The position numbers were made by a program, and so were the translations under genes. This document shows, one piece after another, positions 1 through 8,479 of a DNA stretch of 64,000 bases (position 1 is its first letter; the number at the start of each line of letters is the position of its first letter). A model generated the notes under the pieces. It saw only the letters and a program-made list of their open reading frames with translations, made no database searches and was not told the DNA's origin. The stretch is from Chroococcus sp. FPU101 (lineage in GTDB: Bacteria > Cyanobacteriota > Cyanobacteriia > Cyanobacteriales > Microcystaceae), in assembly GCF_017312365.1 (NCBI RefSeq), contig NZ_BLJI01000004.1, positions 179,351 through 243,350 of the forward strand, read 5' to 3'.

Positions 1-823
1 GTTTGAACCCATATTCACGCGGATCTAACAGAAAACGCTCAAAATACGGAGATTCACCTGCATGACCAAAACCAATAATCGCAGTACGACTACAAGAGAG
101 ATCACAACTCCCTTCTAATCCTTTAATCGATGTAAAATAAGAAATTCCTTTAAGAGCAAAGGTTTTAAGAAAGCGTTCCTCAGTAGGCGGATGAACATAC
201 CCCGAAATGGGATGAATATTCCCAGTACAAGGTAACCACATTAATTCCATCGTAGCAATTGGCGGACGTTTCCCAATTTGATCGCGGTAGGGAACTAAAT
301 GATCAGCCAAGGGAAAATGATTTGGTATATAAATAAAAGCTAAACCTGTTTTTTCTAAAAATTGTTGCGTTTGTGCTAAATCTTGTTGAGTGAAATCAAC
401 CCCCAAACCTTGCCAAAGTGTGACCAAAGGAACACCGTATTTAGTCGGCATAATACCCCCACCATGCAAGACTACAGGTACCCCTGAAGCAACTAGCATT
501 AATGTCGTAATTGGAGTGACGGGGACGGTTCGGGTTCTGCCATCATAAGGGTTACCGAAGATTACCACTGGTTTATCAAAAGGCAAATGGTCAATCTCTA
601 AACGTGGCCCTAGTTCGTCATAGATATCTAGCATTCCCGCGAGTTCTTCTGGACTAGGACGCTTGATCCGATGTGCAATGAGAAACGCCCCAATTTGTGC
701 GGGGGTTGCTTCTTTTAATAACATTTGACGGGTGGCAACGGCTGCTTCAGAACGGCTTAAATCTTTGCCTGTATGAACGCCACTGCCAATGGTTTTTAGT
801 AACTCACGAAAGGTTTGACTCAT
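1..823 (-). CDS. Anthranilate phosphoribosyltransferase-family protein (TrpD2-like), 3' part off the window
   Basis: The first 274 residues are visible, starting at the ATG at 823; the rest lies beyond the left edge. The fold is that of the TrpD/nucleoside phosphorylase III family: a helical N-terminal domain (about residues 1-75), then GNPYDGRTRTVPVTP (90-104) and LHGGGIMPTKYGVP (119-132), which stands where TrpD has its HGNR-type loop. That loop differs from true TrpD, so this is probably the cyanobacterial TrpD-like paralogue of uncertain substrate and not the tryptophan enzyme. The start codon overlaps the stop of the upstream regulator (ATGA), so the two are translationally coupled and likely share the NtcA promoter at 1866-1907. 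Confidence 0.8.
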   Translation of the reverse strand, partial: MSQTFRELLKTIGSGVHTGKDLSRSEAAVATRQMLLKEATPAQIGAFLIAHRIKRPSPEELAGMLDIYDELGPRLEIDHLPFDKPVVIFGNPYDGRTRTVPVTPITTLMLVASGVPVVLHGGGIMPTKYGVPLVTLWQGLGVDFTQQDLAQTQQFLEKTGLAFIYIPNHFPLADHLVPYRDQIGKRPPIATMELMWLPCTGNIHPISGYVHPPTEERFLKTFALKGISYFTSIKGLEGSCDLSCSRTAIIGFGHAGESPYFERFLLDPREYGFK

Positions 824-1830
824 GATCGATCGTTTTTAGAGATTAATTCAGTTGCCAATAATTTAGAGGTTTCGGCAAATAGAGAGGGAAAAGGCTGAAA
901 GCGTCCTTGTCGTACTAATTCACAAAAATGAGCAATCGGAGGGATTTGTAAGCGATCGCTCGTTGTTACCATCACGACTTGACGGGTAGGACGGAGTTTT
1001 AGTTTACCATTCGTTGCTGCATTCGCGTTAAATTCGGGAGGAAACGCAATGGGACGAACGGCTAGGGTTTCATCTTGATAAGCATCGAATAATGCCGACT
1101 GGGGTAGTAATGCGACCATATTTCCCTGTCTGACAACTCCCCGAAAAGCGTCTAGGGTGTTCAATTCCATGGCCATTTTCAGGGGGGCATCTTGGCGAGA
1201 AAACCATTCTTGTACTAGGCGTTGCATTCCGTAACCATCTTTAAAGACGACTTGGGGATAGTTTACTAAATCTGACCACAACACCTCAGAATATTGATTC
1301 AGTGGGTGATTAGCAGCCATAAGAACTTCGATTTGTTCTTCGTAGAGGACTTCGACGACCATTTCAGGACTCGCGGTTAAAAATCGGTTGTGCATGACGA
1401 TCGCCACATCCACCAAGCCATCCCGTAGCACTTTTAATGCGCGATCGCTTCCTAATGCTGTCACCCGTAGTTGTACTTCTGGATAGTCTCGGCAAAAATG
1501 CTGTAAGACGGGGGGTAAGTAATGGGAACATACCGAATGAATACCAGCAACACATAATTCAGGTTGTTTTCCTAAGTGTAAGTCTTCTATTTCTTTATGA
1601 ATTATTGTCCATTCTGTGCAAATTTTTTTGGCCCTAGATAACAGTTTTTCGCCCGCTATGGTTAACTTCGCTTGGGCAGTGCGGTGGAATAACGGTAAAC
1701 CTAAATCTATTTCTAGTGACTGGATCTGACGACTAATAGTAGATTGTGTCACCCCACATTGTCGGGCGGCTTGTCCAAAATTACCGGTTTCAGCAACCGC
1801 TAAAAAAGCTTGTAACTGCTCAATTCGCAT
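820..1830 (-). CDS. ntcB: LysR-family transcriptional regulator, probably NtcB
   Basis: 336 aa. The N-terminal winged helix-turn-helix (about residues 1-60, with FGQAARQCGVTQSTISRQIQSLE at 18-40) is followed by a LysR co-inducer domain. The opening MRIEQLQAFLAVAETGNFGQAARQCGVTQ closely resembles, from memory, cyanobacterial NtcB, the activator of nitrate assimilation genes. An NtcA-activated promoter with textbook geometry lies directly upstream (1866-1907), as expected for ntcB, which responds to nitrogen status. It is coupled by a 4-base overlap to the trpD-like gene downstream. RbcR, CmpR or NdhR-type paralogues are the main alternatives; the promoter argues for NtcB. Confidence 0.75.
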   Translation of the reverse strand: MRIEQLQAFLAVAETGNFGQAARQCGVTQSTISRQIQSLEIDLGLPLFHRTAQAKLTIAGEKLLSRAKKICTEWTIIHKEIEDLHLGKQPELCVAGIHSVCSHYLPPVLQHFCRDYPEVQLRVTALGSDRALKVLRDGLVDVAIVMHNRFLTASPEMVVEVLYEEQIEVLMAANHPLNQYSEVLWSDLVNYPQVVFKDGYGMQRLVQEWFSRQDAPLKMAMELNTLDAFRGVVRQGNMVALLPQSALFDAYQDETLAVRPIAFPPEFNANAATNGKLKLRPTRQVVMVTTSDRLQIPPIAHFCELVRQGRFQPFPSLFAETSKLLATELISKNDRS

Positions 1831-1865
1831 TCTGTCTAAAATTACATTATTTCATCGTGTTTATG

Positions 1866-1907
1866 ACAATACTGAATTTTGTCACCTAATTTAGTACTCT
1901 TTGATAC
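1866..1907 (-). promoter_or_regulatory. NtcA-activated promoter of ntcB
   Basis: On the minus strand the palindrome GTA-N8-TAC (1907-1894) is followed after exactly 22 bases by TATTGT (1871-1866), which fits the -10 form TAN3T. This is the canonical class II NtcA promoter, GTAN8TAC-N22-TAN3T, and it lies about 35 bases upstream of the regulator's ATG. No TAN3T box at the right distance is seen in the plus direction, so it serves the minus-strand genes. Confidence 0.8.
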
Positions 1908-2035
1908 AGCTAATTAAATATTTTCTGCCAATGTGTTTTTAGAGTTGTGCTTAATTTGTTAGATAGAAACTCTTGAAAAAAAATCAGTTAAACTGGATAC
2001 AATTTTAGTTTTTGTAGTGAACTTTATTTCTTGAT

Positions 2036-2587
2036 ATGTCTTCTAATCCTATCGCTACGTTTCGGATTTCTCCACTGATTCGACTGACTCTACTCCTACT
2101 CTATATCTCGCTGACCTTGCCCTTACCTTTTTTGGCTAAATTTACCAATGCACCGATCAGTTCGATTTTTTTATGGATTGGTTTGGGACTCGGTTTTATT
2201 GTGCTATATGGGGCATTAGGGGAACAAGTTATTTTAAATGACGATCAAATTAGTGTGGTTTATCCTCGTTGGTTTCCCTCTTTTTTACGCAAAGGATGGT
2301 CATTATATTGGAACGAGATTAAAGACCTAAAGCTTAGAACAACTGGGCAAGGAGGGCTTGTTTATTATTTTATTAGTCAAGAACAGACCCGCGCTTATCT
2401 TTTACCAATGCGAGTCGCTGGCTTTTCCCGTTTAGTAAAAATTGTTGAAGAAAAAACCAAAATTAATACATCTGATATTCGCCCTCTCTCACAACCTTGG
2501 ATGTATTTAATTTTATTCGTTTTTACTTTACTCTTACTCTTAATCGATGCTTGGACTATTTGGACAGCAACCACTCAAACTTTTTAG
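2036..2587 (+). CDS. Membrane protein of unknown function
   Basis: 183 aa. Two hydrophobic helices near the N terminus (about residues 15-35 and 42-62) are followed by a soluble middle (about 65-150) and a C-terminal helix (about 155-178) rich in leucine and ending in DAWTIW. The middle part, beginning near ILNDDQISVVYPRW, has the look of a small beta domain such as the PH-like domains found in bacterial membrane proteins, but I see no diagnostic motif. It lies 29 bases upstream of a solute-binding protein gene on the same strand and may be cotranscribed with it. Confidence 0.65.
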   Translation: MSSNPIATFRISPLIRLTLLLLYISLTLPLPFLAKFTNAPISSIFLWIGLGLGFIVLYGALGEQVILNDDQISVVYPRWFPSFLRKGWSLYWNEIKDLKLRTTGQGGLVYYFISQEQTRAYLLPMRVAGFSRLVKIVEEKTKINTSDIRPLSQPWMYLILFVFTLLLLLIDAWTIWTATTQTF

Positions 2588-2616
2588 AAATACTTTAACA
2601 TACTTTAACAAACCCA

Positions 2617-3435
2617 ATGTACCAAAAAACTCTACTCGCTTTTCTAATTTTATTTCTATTTCCTCTACAAGTTTTTGCTGAAACTATCTTAGAGAAAGTT
2701 AAGCGAACTGGGGAACTTAACGCCGCTACTCGCCAAGATGCGATTCCTTTTGGTTACATTGATAATAATAATCAATGGACGGGCTATTCTTTAGATTTAA
2801 TTTTATTAATTCGTCAACAATTAGAAAAAGAATTAAATCGACCTGTTAAACTCAAATTAACTGAATCGACTGTAGATAACCGCTTTGATAATATTCAAAG
2901 TAAAAAAGTTGATTTGATTTGTGATCCGACAACCATGACACAAGAGAGGTTAGAAAAAATTGATTTTTCGGTTCCCTATTTTATGACTGGTTCACAGTTT
3001 CTTATTAAACTACAAGAGGCACCAAAATTCGATGTTAATGGTACATTAGAAAATGTTCCAATTGCTTATATTCCAAATACAACAACTGATCAAATCATTC
3101 GTCAAATTTATCCGTTTGCTAAATGGAAAATCGTCAAAAGTCGCTCAGAAGGAGTCGAAAAACTTAAAACGGGTGAAGTTGCTGCGGTGGCAAGTGATGG
3201 TATTTTATTAATTGGGGAACTGGTGCGAAATGGCAATGATCCTAAAGAATTTGCTTTAACACCAAGACAACCGATGACAACAGAACTTTATGGCTGTATC
3301 TTGCCGAAAAATGATCCTAAATGGAAACAATTTATCAATCAAGTTATTACTAGCCCAAATCATCAAGAAATACAGAAAAAATGGTTTAATGTTGAGCAAG
3401 GTTCTTTTCCTTATACCGTTCGTGTTGAACCTTAG
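2617..3435 (+). CDS. Extracellular solute-binding protein, family 3 (amino-acid type)
   Basis: 272 aa with a Sec signal peptide (about residues 1-21, cleavage after VFA). The mature part has the family 3 pattern: VKRTGELNAATRQDAIPFGYIDNNNQWTGYSLDL near the start and NRFDNIQSKKVDLICDPTTMTQERLEKIDFSVPY in the middle, typical of periplasmic amino-acid-binding components. No permease or ATPase gene is adjacent, so it is an orphan binding protein or works with a distant transporter. It converges on cobI and shares a hairpin with it at 3454-3473. Confidence 0.85.
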   Translation: MYQKTLLAFLILFLFPLQVFAETILEKVKRTGELNAATRQDAIPFGYIDNNNQWTGYSLDLILLIRQQLEKELNRPVKLKLTESTVDNRFDNIQSKKVDLICDPTTMTQERLEKIDFSVPYFMTGSQFLIKLQEAPKFDVNGTLENVPIAYIPNTTTDQIIRQIYPFAKWKIVKSRSEGVEKLKTGEVAAVASDGILLIGELVRNGNDPKEFALTPRQPMTTELYGCILPKNDPKWKQFINQVITSPNHQEIQKKWFNVEQGSFPYTVRVEP

Positions 3436-3443
3436 ATAATATT

Positions 3444-4184
3444 TTAAGATATAGGGTTTGGTTTGCCAGACCCTTTAATAATTAACACCGAAAAATAGGA
3501 CAATTTTAACTCAGGATAATTGCTTAAATCTTTGTAAATCACCTGATTAGAACAAGTAGCTCGTTCTACAATAAAACTTGTCTCTAATAAATTCAACTGT
3601 TTTAAAATAGTCCAAACTTGTTGATAAACTGAACTAACTTTCATCAATACTACAACATCAGCCCACAATAAAACAGATTCTAACTCTTGAATGGTGTATA
3701 AGGCAGGTAAAATAACGATTTTTTCATGATGTTTGGTTAATGGAATTCCTAATGCAGATGCAGCAGCAAGAGGGGAACAAACACCAGGTATCATTTCTAT
3801 TTTGACTTCAGGATAATTGAGTGCTACCGTTTGAGCAAGATAATTAAAGGTGCTATAAAAACTGATATCTCCTTCACACGCAAAAGCAACATCTTGTCCT
3901 AATTTTAAATAGTTCCAAACTTCGTTAGCTGCCTTTTCCCATGCTTGTTGTAATAAATGTTCGTCTTGAATATAGGGAAATTCTAGGGCCAATTGAGTTT
4001 GTTCTGAGAGTAACCAAGATTTAATAATTTGTTCTGCAATTCCTGGTTTATTATTCATTCCAGACGGAAAAGCTACCGTTTTTACTTGTTGTAATAATCG
4101 TAAACCTTTAACCGTAATTAATTCTGCGTCTCCTGTTCCTACACTAATTCCATAAAGAGTACCAATGTTCATAGTTTGTATCAA
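3444..4184 (-). CDS. cobI: Precorrin-2 C20-methyltransferase (CobI/CbiL)
   Basis: 246 aa, the usual length of this SAM-dependent tetrapyrrole methylase, which methylates C-20 of precorrin-2 (or its cobalt form) in cobalamin synthesis. The glycine-rich N-terminal motif GISVGTGDAELITVKGLRLL (residues 12-31) binds SAM; YSTFNYLA and EMIPGVCSPLAAASALGIPL are further family motifs. An internal ATG at 4172 (MNIGTLYG) is an equally good start. cobN, the chelatase subunit of the same pathway, is at 38.2-42.0 kb, so the cobalamin genes are dispersed here. Confidence 0.9.
   Translation of the reverse strand: MIQTMNIGTLYGISVGTGDAELITVKGLRLLQQVKTVAFPSGMNNKPGIAEQIIKSWLLSEQTQLALEFPYIQDEHLLQQAWEKAANEVWNYLKLGQDVAFACEGDISFYSTFNYLAQTVALNYPEVKIEMIPGVCSPLAAASALGIPLTKHHEKIVILPALYTIQELESVLLWADVVVLMKVSSVYQQVWTILKQLNLLETSFIVERATCSNQVIYKDLSNYPELKLSYFSVLIIKGSGKPNPIS
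3454..3473. terminator. Bidirectional hairpin between the binding protein gene and cobI
   Basis: GGGTTTGG, a TTTG loop and CCAGACCC form an 8-bp stem with one G-T pair, followed by TTTAATAA. It sits 19 bases after the plus-strand stop and inside the last codons of cobI, where it encodes the tail GKPNP. It belongs to the hairpin family described at 5801, 27003, 45829, 55315 and 59006. Confidence 0.6.
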
Positions 4185-4531
4185 ATCTTACTTTAATCAT
4201 GCTAACTCAGAAATCATTTCATTAGACAAAATATAGATATTGAGGTGAATTTTCCTCCTAACCCGCTCCACCTCACCAAACGCCCTTTCCTAAACGAGAG
4301 GAGAATAAAATTATCTTTCACGGCTCAAAAACAATGAGATAGATTAATCAGCAAAATTCGACAAAAGTCTGAAAAAATCTTGATAAACATTGATAATCAG
4401 TAAATTTCGTGATGTAATTCCGATAAAGTTGTAGGTAGACTTCTAGAATCTAGAGTCATCGTCTTTTCTCTAATGATTAGATCAATAGTCAAGACAAGTG
4501 GCACACTGATCCAGTAAGCTGATCATAAGAG
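4185..4531. other. Intergenic region between divergent cobI and dapL
   Basis: About 350 bases without a gene. It holds GAGGTG near 4241 and CACCTC near 4270 as an inverted pair round a CT-rich stretch, then a second CT-rich stretch and GAGAGGAG near 4299. This could fold as a leader RNA, but I recognise no known riboswitch or small RNA. Promoters for both flanking genes must lie here. Confidence 0.4.
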
Positions 4532-4549
4532 ATGTGTACAACAGAAAAC

Positions 4550-5785
4550 ATGACCACGATTAACGATAATTACCTTAAACTAAAAGCTGGCTATTTATTT
4601 CCAGAAATCGCACGACGGGTTAATACATTTGCTCAAGCGAACCCAGATGCTAAAATTATTCGTCTTGGGATCGGAGATGTTACCGAACCCTTACCCGCAG
4701 CGTGTCGAACCGCAATGATCCAAGCTGTCGAAGATATGGGATCGCGCAATACTTTTAAAGGATATGGCCCCGAACAAGGTTATGCTTGGTTACGAGAAAA
4801 GATTGCAGAAAATGACTTTCATTCTCGCGGGTGTGTGGTTGATGCGGATGAAATTTTTATTTCTGATGGTTCAAAATGCGATACGGGAAACATCCTTGAT
4901 ATTTTTGGCGACGATAACACGATTGCTGTGACTGATCCCGTTTATCCTGTTTATGTAGATACGAATGTGATGGCGGGACATACTGGAGAAGTCAACGACA
5001 AGGGAGAGTATGAAGGGTTTGTTTATCTTCCCATTACAGCAGAAAATAACTTTACCGCCCAACTCCCGACACAAAAAGTCGATTTAATCTATCTTTGCTT
5101 TCCTAATAATCCTACTGGCGCAACCGCAACCAAAGAACATTTACAAGCTTGGGTGAATTATGCTAGGGAGAATCACTCAATTATTCTTTTTGATGCTGCC
5201 TACGAAGCTTTTATTAGTGATCCTAATCTACCTCATTCGATTTATGAAATTGAAGGGGCGCGAGATTGTGCGATCGAGTTTCGTTCTTTTTCTAAAACCG
5301 CAGGATTTACGGGTACTCGTTGCGCGTTTACGGTTGTTCCCAAAACCCTAACAGGGAAAGCTAGAAATGGTTCGGATGTCGAACTTCAGAAGCTTTGGAA
5401 CCGTCGTCAGTCTACTAAATTTAATGGCGTATCCTATATCGTACAACGTGCCGCAGAAGCCGTTTACAGCGATGAAGGAAAAGCACAGGTTAAAGACTTG
5501 ATTCGCTTTTATATGGACAACGCTAAAATGATTCGGGAAAAACTCACAGAAGCAGGTTTAAGTGTCTATGGTGGTATAAATGCACCCTATGTCTGGGTCA
5601 AAACACCACACGGGTTATCCAGTTGGGATTTCTTTGATAAATTACTGCATACTGCTAATGTTGTAGGTACCCCTGGTTCTGGGTTTGGCGCAGCAGGTGA
5701 AGGCTATTTTCGTATTTCAGCGTTTAATAGTCGAGAAAATGTCGAAGAAGCAATGCGACGAATTACTGAGAAATTTAAAGTCTAA
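4550..5785 (+). CDS. dapL: LL-diaminopimelate aminotransferase
   Basis: 411 aa from the ATG at 4550, the normal family length. An in-frame ATG at 4532 would add MCTTEN, which is not usual in homologues. This PLP enzyme converts tetrahydrodipicolinate directly to LL-diaminopimelate in the lysine and peptidoglycan pathway used by cyanobacteria and plants. The catalytic lysine is in [15 protein letters not shown] (K249). [18 protein letters not shown] LFDAAYEAF and the C-terminal [15 protein letters not shown] are typical. The gene stands alone and ends in a hairpin terminator shared with the convergent neighbour. Confidence 0.95.
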   Translation: MTTINDNYLKLKAGYLFPEIARRVNTFAQANPDAKIIRLGIGDVTEPLPAACRTAMIQAVEDMGSRNTFKGYGPEQGYAWLREKIAENDFHSRGCVVDADEIFISDGSKCDTGNILDIFGDDNTIAVTDPVYPVYVDTNVMAGHTGEVNDKGEYEGFVYLPITAENNFTAQLPTQKVDLIYLCFPNNPTGATATKEHLQAWVNYARENHSIILFDAAYEAFISDPNLPHSIYEIEGARDCAIEFRSFSKTAGFTGTRCAFTVVPKTLTGKARNGSDVELQKLWNRRQSTKFNGVSYIVQRAAEAVYSDEGKAQVKDLIRFYMDNAKMIREKLTEAGLSVYGGINAPYVWVKTPHGLSSWDFFDKLLHTANVVGTPGSGFGAAGEGYFRISAFNSRENVEEAMRRITEKFKV

Positions 5786-5800
5786 TAGAGAAGATTGAAT

Positions 5801-5823
5801 GTAGGGGCTTGATTACCAAGCCC
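5801..5823. terminator. Bidirectional hairpin terminator, GTAGGGG repeat family
   Basis: GTAGGGGCTTG, ATTAC and CAAGCCC form a perfect 7-bp stem between the convergent dapL stop (5785) and the gene ending at 5830. TTTTC follows closely on the plus strand. Confidence 0.65.
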
Positions 5824-5829
5824 AATTTT

Positions 5830-6231
5830 CTATGAAATTGGTAAACTGGAAAAAACCTGTTTTACAATCCGTTGCGCTTTGGTTTCTAAACCCTGCCAAT
5901 CCACCTCTCCAGTATCATCGAGTAAAGTTAGATCAATATCAACGTCTTGGCTAAACTCTGGATTATCCTGATTTTCTTGATTTAGACTAAAATTATAATC
6001 AAGAAAACAAACTTGGTAGCACAGATCCCAAATATCTACAATGACTGATTTACTGTTTTTCGTTAAAGATAATTTATATATAGGGTATGGCTCTTGAATT
6101 TCTTGATAGGTTCCTTGCCAAGTTGTGTTTTCTAATTCTTTACGAATATTATCGATTACTCTAATAAAAGCAGGTTGCATCAATATTTGCGCTTGTTCCC
6201 ATGCCAGAATCGTTTTAAATTTCGGTTTCAT
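5830..6231 (-). CDS. Conserved cyanobacterial protein of unknown function
   Basis: 133 aa, soluble and acidic towards the C terminus (NQENQDNPEFSQDVDIDLTLLDDTGEVDW). No signal peptide, membrane segment or catalytic motif is visible. The even, well-structured composition (ending TKAQRIVKQVFSSLP) and its own gene space suggest a real gene. It converges on dapL and is divergent from the DnaJ-TPR gene with 64 bases between starts. Confidence 0.7.
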   Translation of the reverse strand: MKPKFKTILAWEQAQILMQPAFIRVIDNIRKELENTTWQGTYQEIQEPYPIYKLSLTKNSKSVIVDIWDLCYQVCFLDYNFSLNQENQDNPEFSQDVDIDLTLLDDTGEVDWQGLETKAQRIVKQVFSSLPIS

Positions 6232-6295
6232 AGCGAAATGATTAAACCATTTAATTTAAGTTACTAAGTCTTATTAATGAGCATAACGGAAATCG

Positions 6296-7534
6296 ATGGC
6301 TAACCCTCAAAATTATTACGAAATTCTTAAAGTTCCTCAAGATGCCACGTTACAAGAAATAAAAATAGCATTTCGTCGTTTAGCTCGTCAATATCATCCA
6401 GATTTACACCCTAATCAACCAACAGCAACCGAACAATTTAAAAAGATTTGTCAAGCTTACGAAATTTTAAGCGATTCAGAACTTCGTCAAGAATATGATC
6501 TAAAAATTAATACTCCAGTAGAAAATTATCAAACTGAGCCAGAAAAAGTTTACGATCAAGAATTAGAAAATACACTAGAATATTATAATCGAGTTATTGC
6601 AAGAAATCCGAATTATTGGCCATCTTATCTTAAAAGAGCCGAGGTTTATTATCAGTTATATAAAGATAGTTCTGTTTTAGAAGATTGTCAAACCATTTTA
6701 AGAATTAATCCAAATTCTGATCAAGCATATTATTATTTGGGTTTAGCGCGTCAACGCTTGGGATATACGCAATCTGCGATTGATGCTTATACGAAAGCAA
6801 TTCAATTATCTAACCAGCCTCAATTTTATCAACATCGAGGTTTAGCTTATGAAGAATTAGAGAATTACTCACAATCCATTAATGATTTTAGAATTGCAGT
6901 GAATCTCTATCAAAAAAATCAAGAGTTTCATTATGTTTCGACTCTACAACGAAAAATCGATAGTTTACTGAAGCAGAAGGAAAAAACGGAAAAACAGTGG
7001 ATTAAAAATATATTTGAGCATACTTTAGGGATTTTATACAAATTTATTTCGGCATCATGGTTAATCATTAAACATCCTTTAGATGGATTATTATTAGCTT
7101 TTATGAGTTTGTCTAAAACTCAAGCTTTAATGATAGGTATTATTTATGGATTAATGGGTCTAGTGATTTGGAATGCGATTGTAATTCTACCAACATTAAA
7201 TAAAATAGTTTTAGGTTTATGCTCTTTTGTTTTACTTCCAGTTTTATCTAATTTAGGAAGAATACTATCAAGAAGTTATGGACATTTAGCGAGTGACGTT
7301 TTTTTAGGTGGTTTTACAAGTTTATTGATTTCTATTATCTTTTACTTAAATCTAAACCCAACTCAATTACCCGAGGCTGTTTTATTAACTTTGACTGTTA
7401 TTTTAGTGCTTTATCTGGGCTATAATCTGAAAAATGGTTATACTCAAATTACTAATCTTCCGCGTCCAATAGCCGTATTTTTAACATTTAGTATTTTATC
7501 TTTTATGATTTATTTTCTAATTGTTTGGTTATAA
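6296..7534 (+). CDS. J-domain protein with TPR repeats and C-terminal membrane helices
   Basis: 412 aa. The J domain (about residues 5-70) has the intact HPD motif at 34-36 (RQYHPDLHPN), needed to stimulate DnaK ATPase. TPR-like repeats follow (about 80-190: YYNRVIARNPNYWPSYLKRAEVYYQL, AYYYLGLARQRLGYTQSAIDAYTKAI). The C-terminal part (about 235-412) holds several hydrophobic helices. There is no zinc-finger or client-binding domain, so this is a type III J protein that probably recruits DnaK to a membrane. Its 3' end overlaps mobA on the other strand by 32 bases. Confidence 0.85.
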   Translation: MANPQNYYEILKVPQDATLQEIKIAFRRLARQYHPDLHPNQPTATEQFKKICQAYEILSDSELRQEYDLKINTPVENYQTEPEKVYDQELENTLEYYNRVIARNPNYWPSYLKRAEVYYQLYKDSSVLEDCQTILRINPNSDQAYYYLGLARQRLGYTQSAIDAYTKAIQLSNQPQFYQHRGLAYEELENYSQSINDFRIAVNLYQKNQEFHYVSTLQRKIDSLLKQKEKTEKQWIKNIFEHTLGILYKFISASWLIIKHPLDGLLLAFMSLSKTQALMIGIIYGLMGLVIWNAIVILPTLNKIVLGLCSFVLLPVLSNLGRILSRSYGHLASDVFLGGFTSLLISIIFYLNLNPTQLPEAVLLTLTVILVLYLGYNLKNGYTQITNLPRPIAVFLTFSILSFMIYFLIVWL

Positions 7535-8114
7535 AGTTAAAATCTTCTGGAGTATTACAGTTGAGTAACACATCTGGATCACTTACGATTAAATGCTGTA
7601 CATTAGATTGACTTAACCATCCTTGAAAAGAACGTCCGTTAAGTTTAATAAAATTTTGGAGTGAGGCAAGACAACTATAACGGTAAAATCCACATAAAGG
7701 TTGCCAGAGATTATCTTGTTTGGAAAGATAGGCAATTGCATCATCTGATACGCTAGGTAAAAAATTTGCCCATTGCTGAACTACATCACTTGTTAATAAG
7801 GGTAAATCACAGGCGAGTAACAGTATCCATTCTGTTTTCACTTGGGTTAAAGCGATTGAAAATGCAACTAAAGGGCCTTGAGTGGGTGTATTTTCTTGAA
7901 TCATCTGGCACGATGGAGGAAGAATAGAGGTATATTTTTCAATCCAAGGAGTGACAACATACACTACAGATGCACAGTCACTAGCAACAGTATAAGTTCT
8001 TTGCAGTAGCGGTATTCCCTTAATATTGAGTAAAGCTTTATCTTGTCCCATACGAGAACTGATACCCCCTGCAAGAATGATCGCAGTTAGGGAACTCTTA
8101 GAATAGGAAGTCAT
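7503..8114 (-). CDS. mobA: Molybdenum cofactor guanylyltransferase MobA
   Basis: 203 aa. It transfers GMP from GTP to molybdopterin, giving the cofactor form used by nitrate reductase and formate dehydrogenase. The N-terminal nucleotide-binding signature LAGGISSRMGQDKALL is at residues 14-29, and ACDLPLLTSDVV is the metal-binding aspartate motif. It fits the nitrogen-assimilation theme of ntcB, but no nitrate reductase gene is in this window. It overlaps the convergent J-domain gene by 32 bases. Confidence 0.9.
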   Translation of the reverse strand: MTSYSKSSLTAIILAGGISSRMGQDKALLNIKGIPLLQRTYTVASDCASVVYVVTPWIEKYTSILPPSCQMIQENTPTQGPLVAFSIALTQVKTEWILLLACDLPLLTSDVVQQWANFLPSVSDDAIAYLSKQDNLWQPLCGFYRYSCLASLQNFIKLNGRSFQGWLSQSNVQHLIVSDPDVLLNCNTPEDFNFITKQLENKS

Positions 8115-8134
8115 TTTTTACCCTTAAACTCAAG

Positions 8135-8455
8135 ATGATGAATAATTCTGATCCCTTTTACGAAACAAAACTTAATAAACTCCAGTTGATGCTTTATCTC
8201 CTTCCTGTTGTGGGTTGGATACCTGCCATATGGACACTTTACCACCGTCAAGGAAATTCAGCACAAAAGTCGATTAGTCGAATATCAGTTACGATAACGT
8301 TATCGTGGGCGATCGCTTATATTTTATTATGGACAAGTTCTAGTTTGACACTCCCAACCTATACTTTAAGATTACTGTATTTGAATGGGTTACTCACTTC
8401 GGGTTATTTTTTAGTTAGTTTAGGTTTGATTTGGCGTTTGTGGAAACGAAAATAA
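8135..8455 (+). CDS. Small membrane protein of unknown function
   Basis: 106 aa with three hydrophobic segments (about residues 16-35, 49-67 and 76-101) and a basic C terminus (WRLWKRK). It opens MMNNSDPFYETKLNKLQLMLYLLPVVGWIPAIWTLY, a pattern I associate with a conserved cyanobacterial family without known function. It is divergent from mobA with only 20 bases between starts. Confidence 0.65.
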   Translation: MMNNSDPFYETKLNKLQLMLYLLPVVGWIPAIWTLYHRQGNSAQKSISRISVTITLSWAIAYILLWTSSSLTLPTYTLRLLYLNGLLTSGYFLVSLGLIWRLWKRK

Positions 8456-8479
8456 ATGAGGAAAAAACTCCCTAACATA

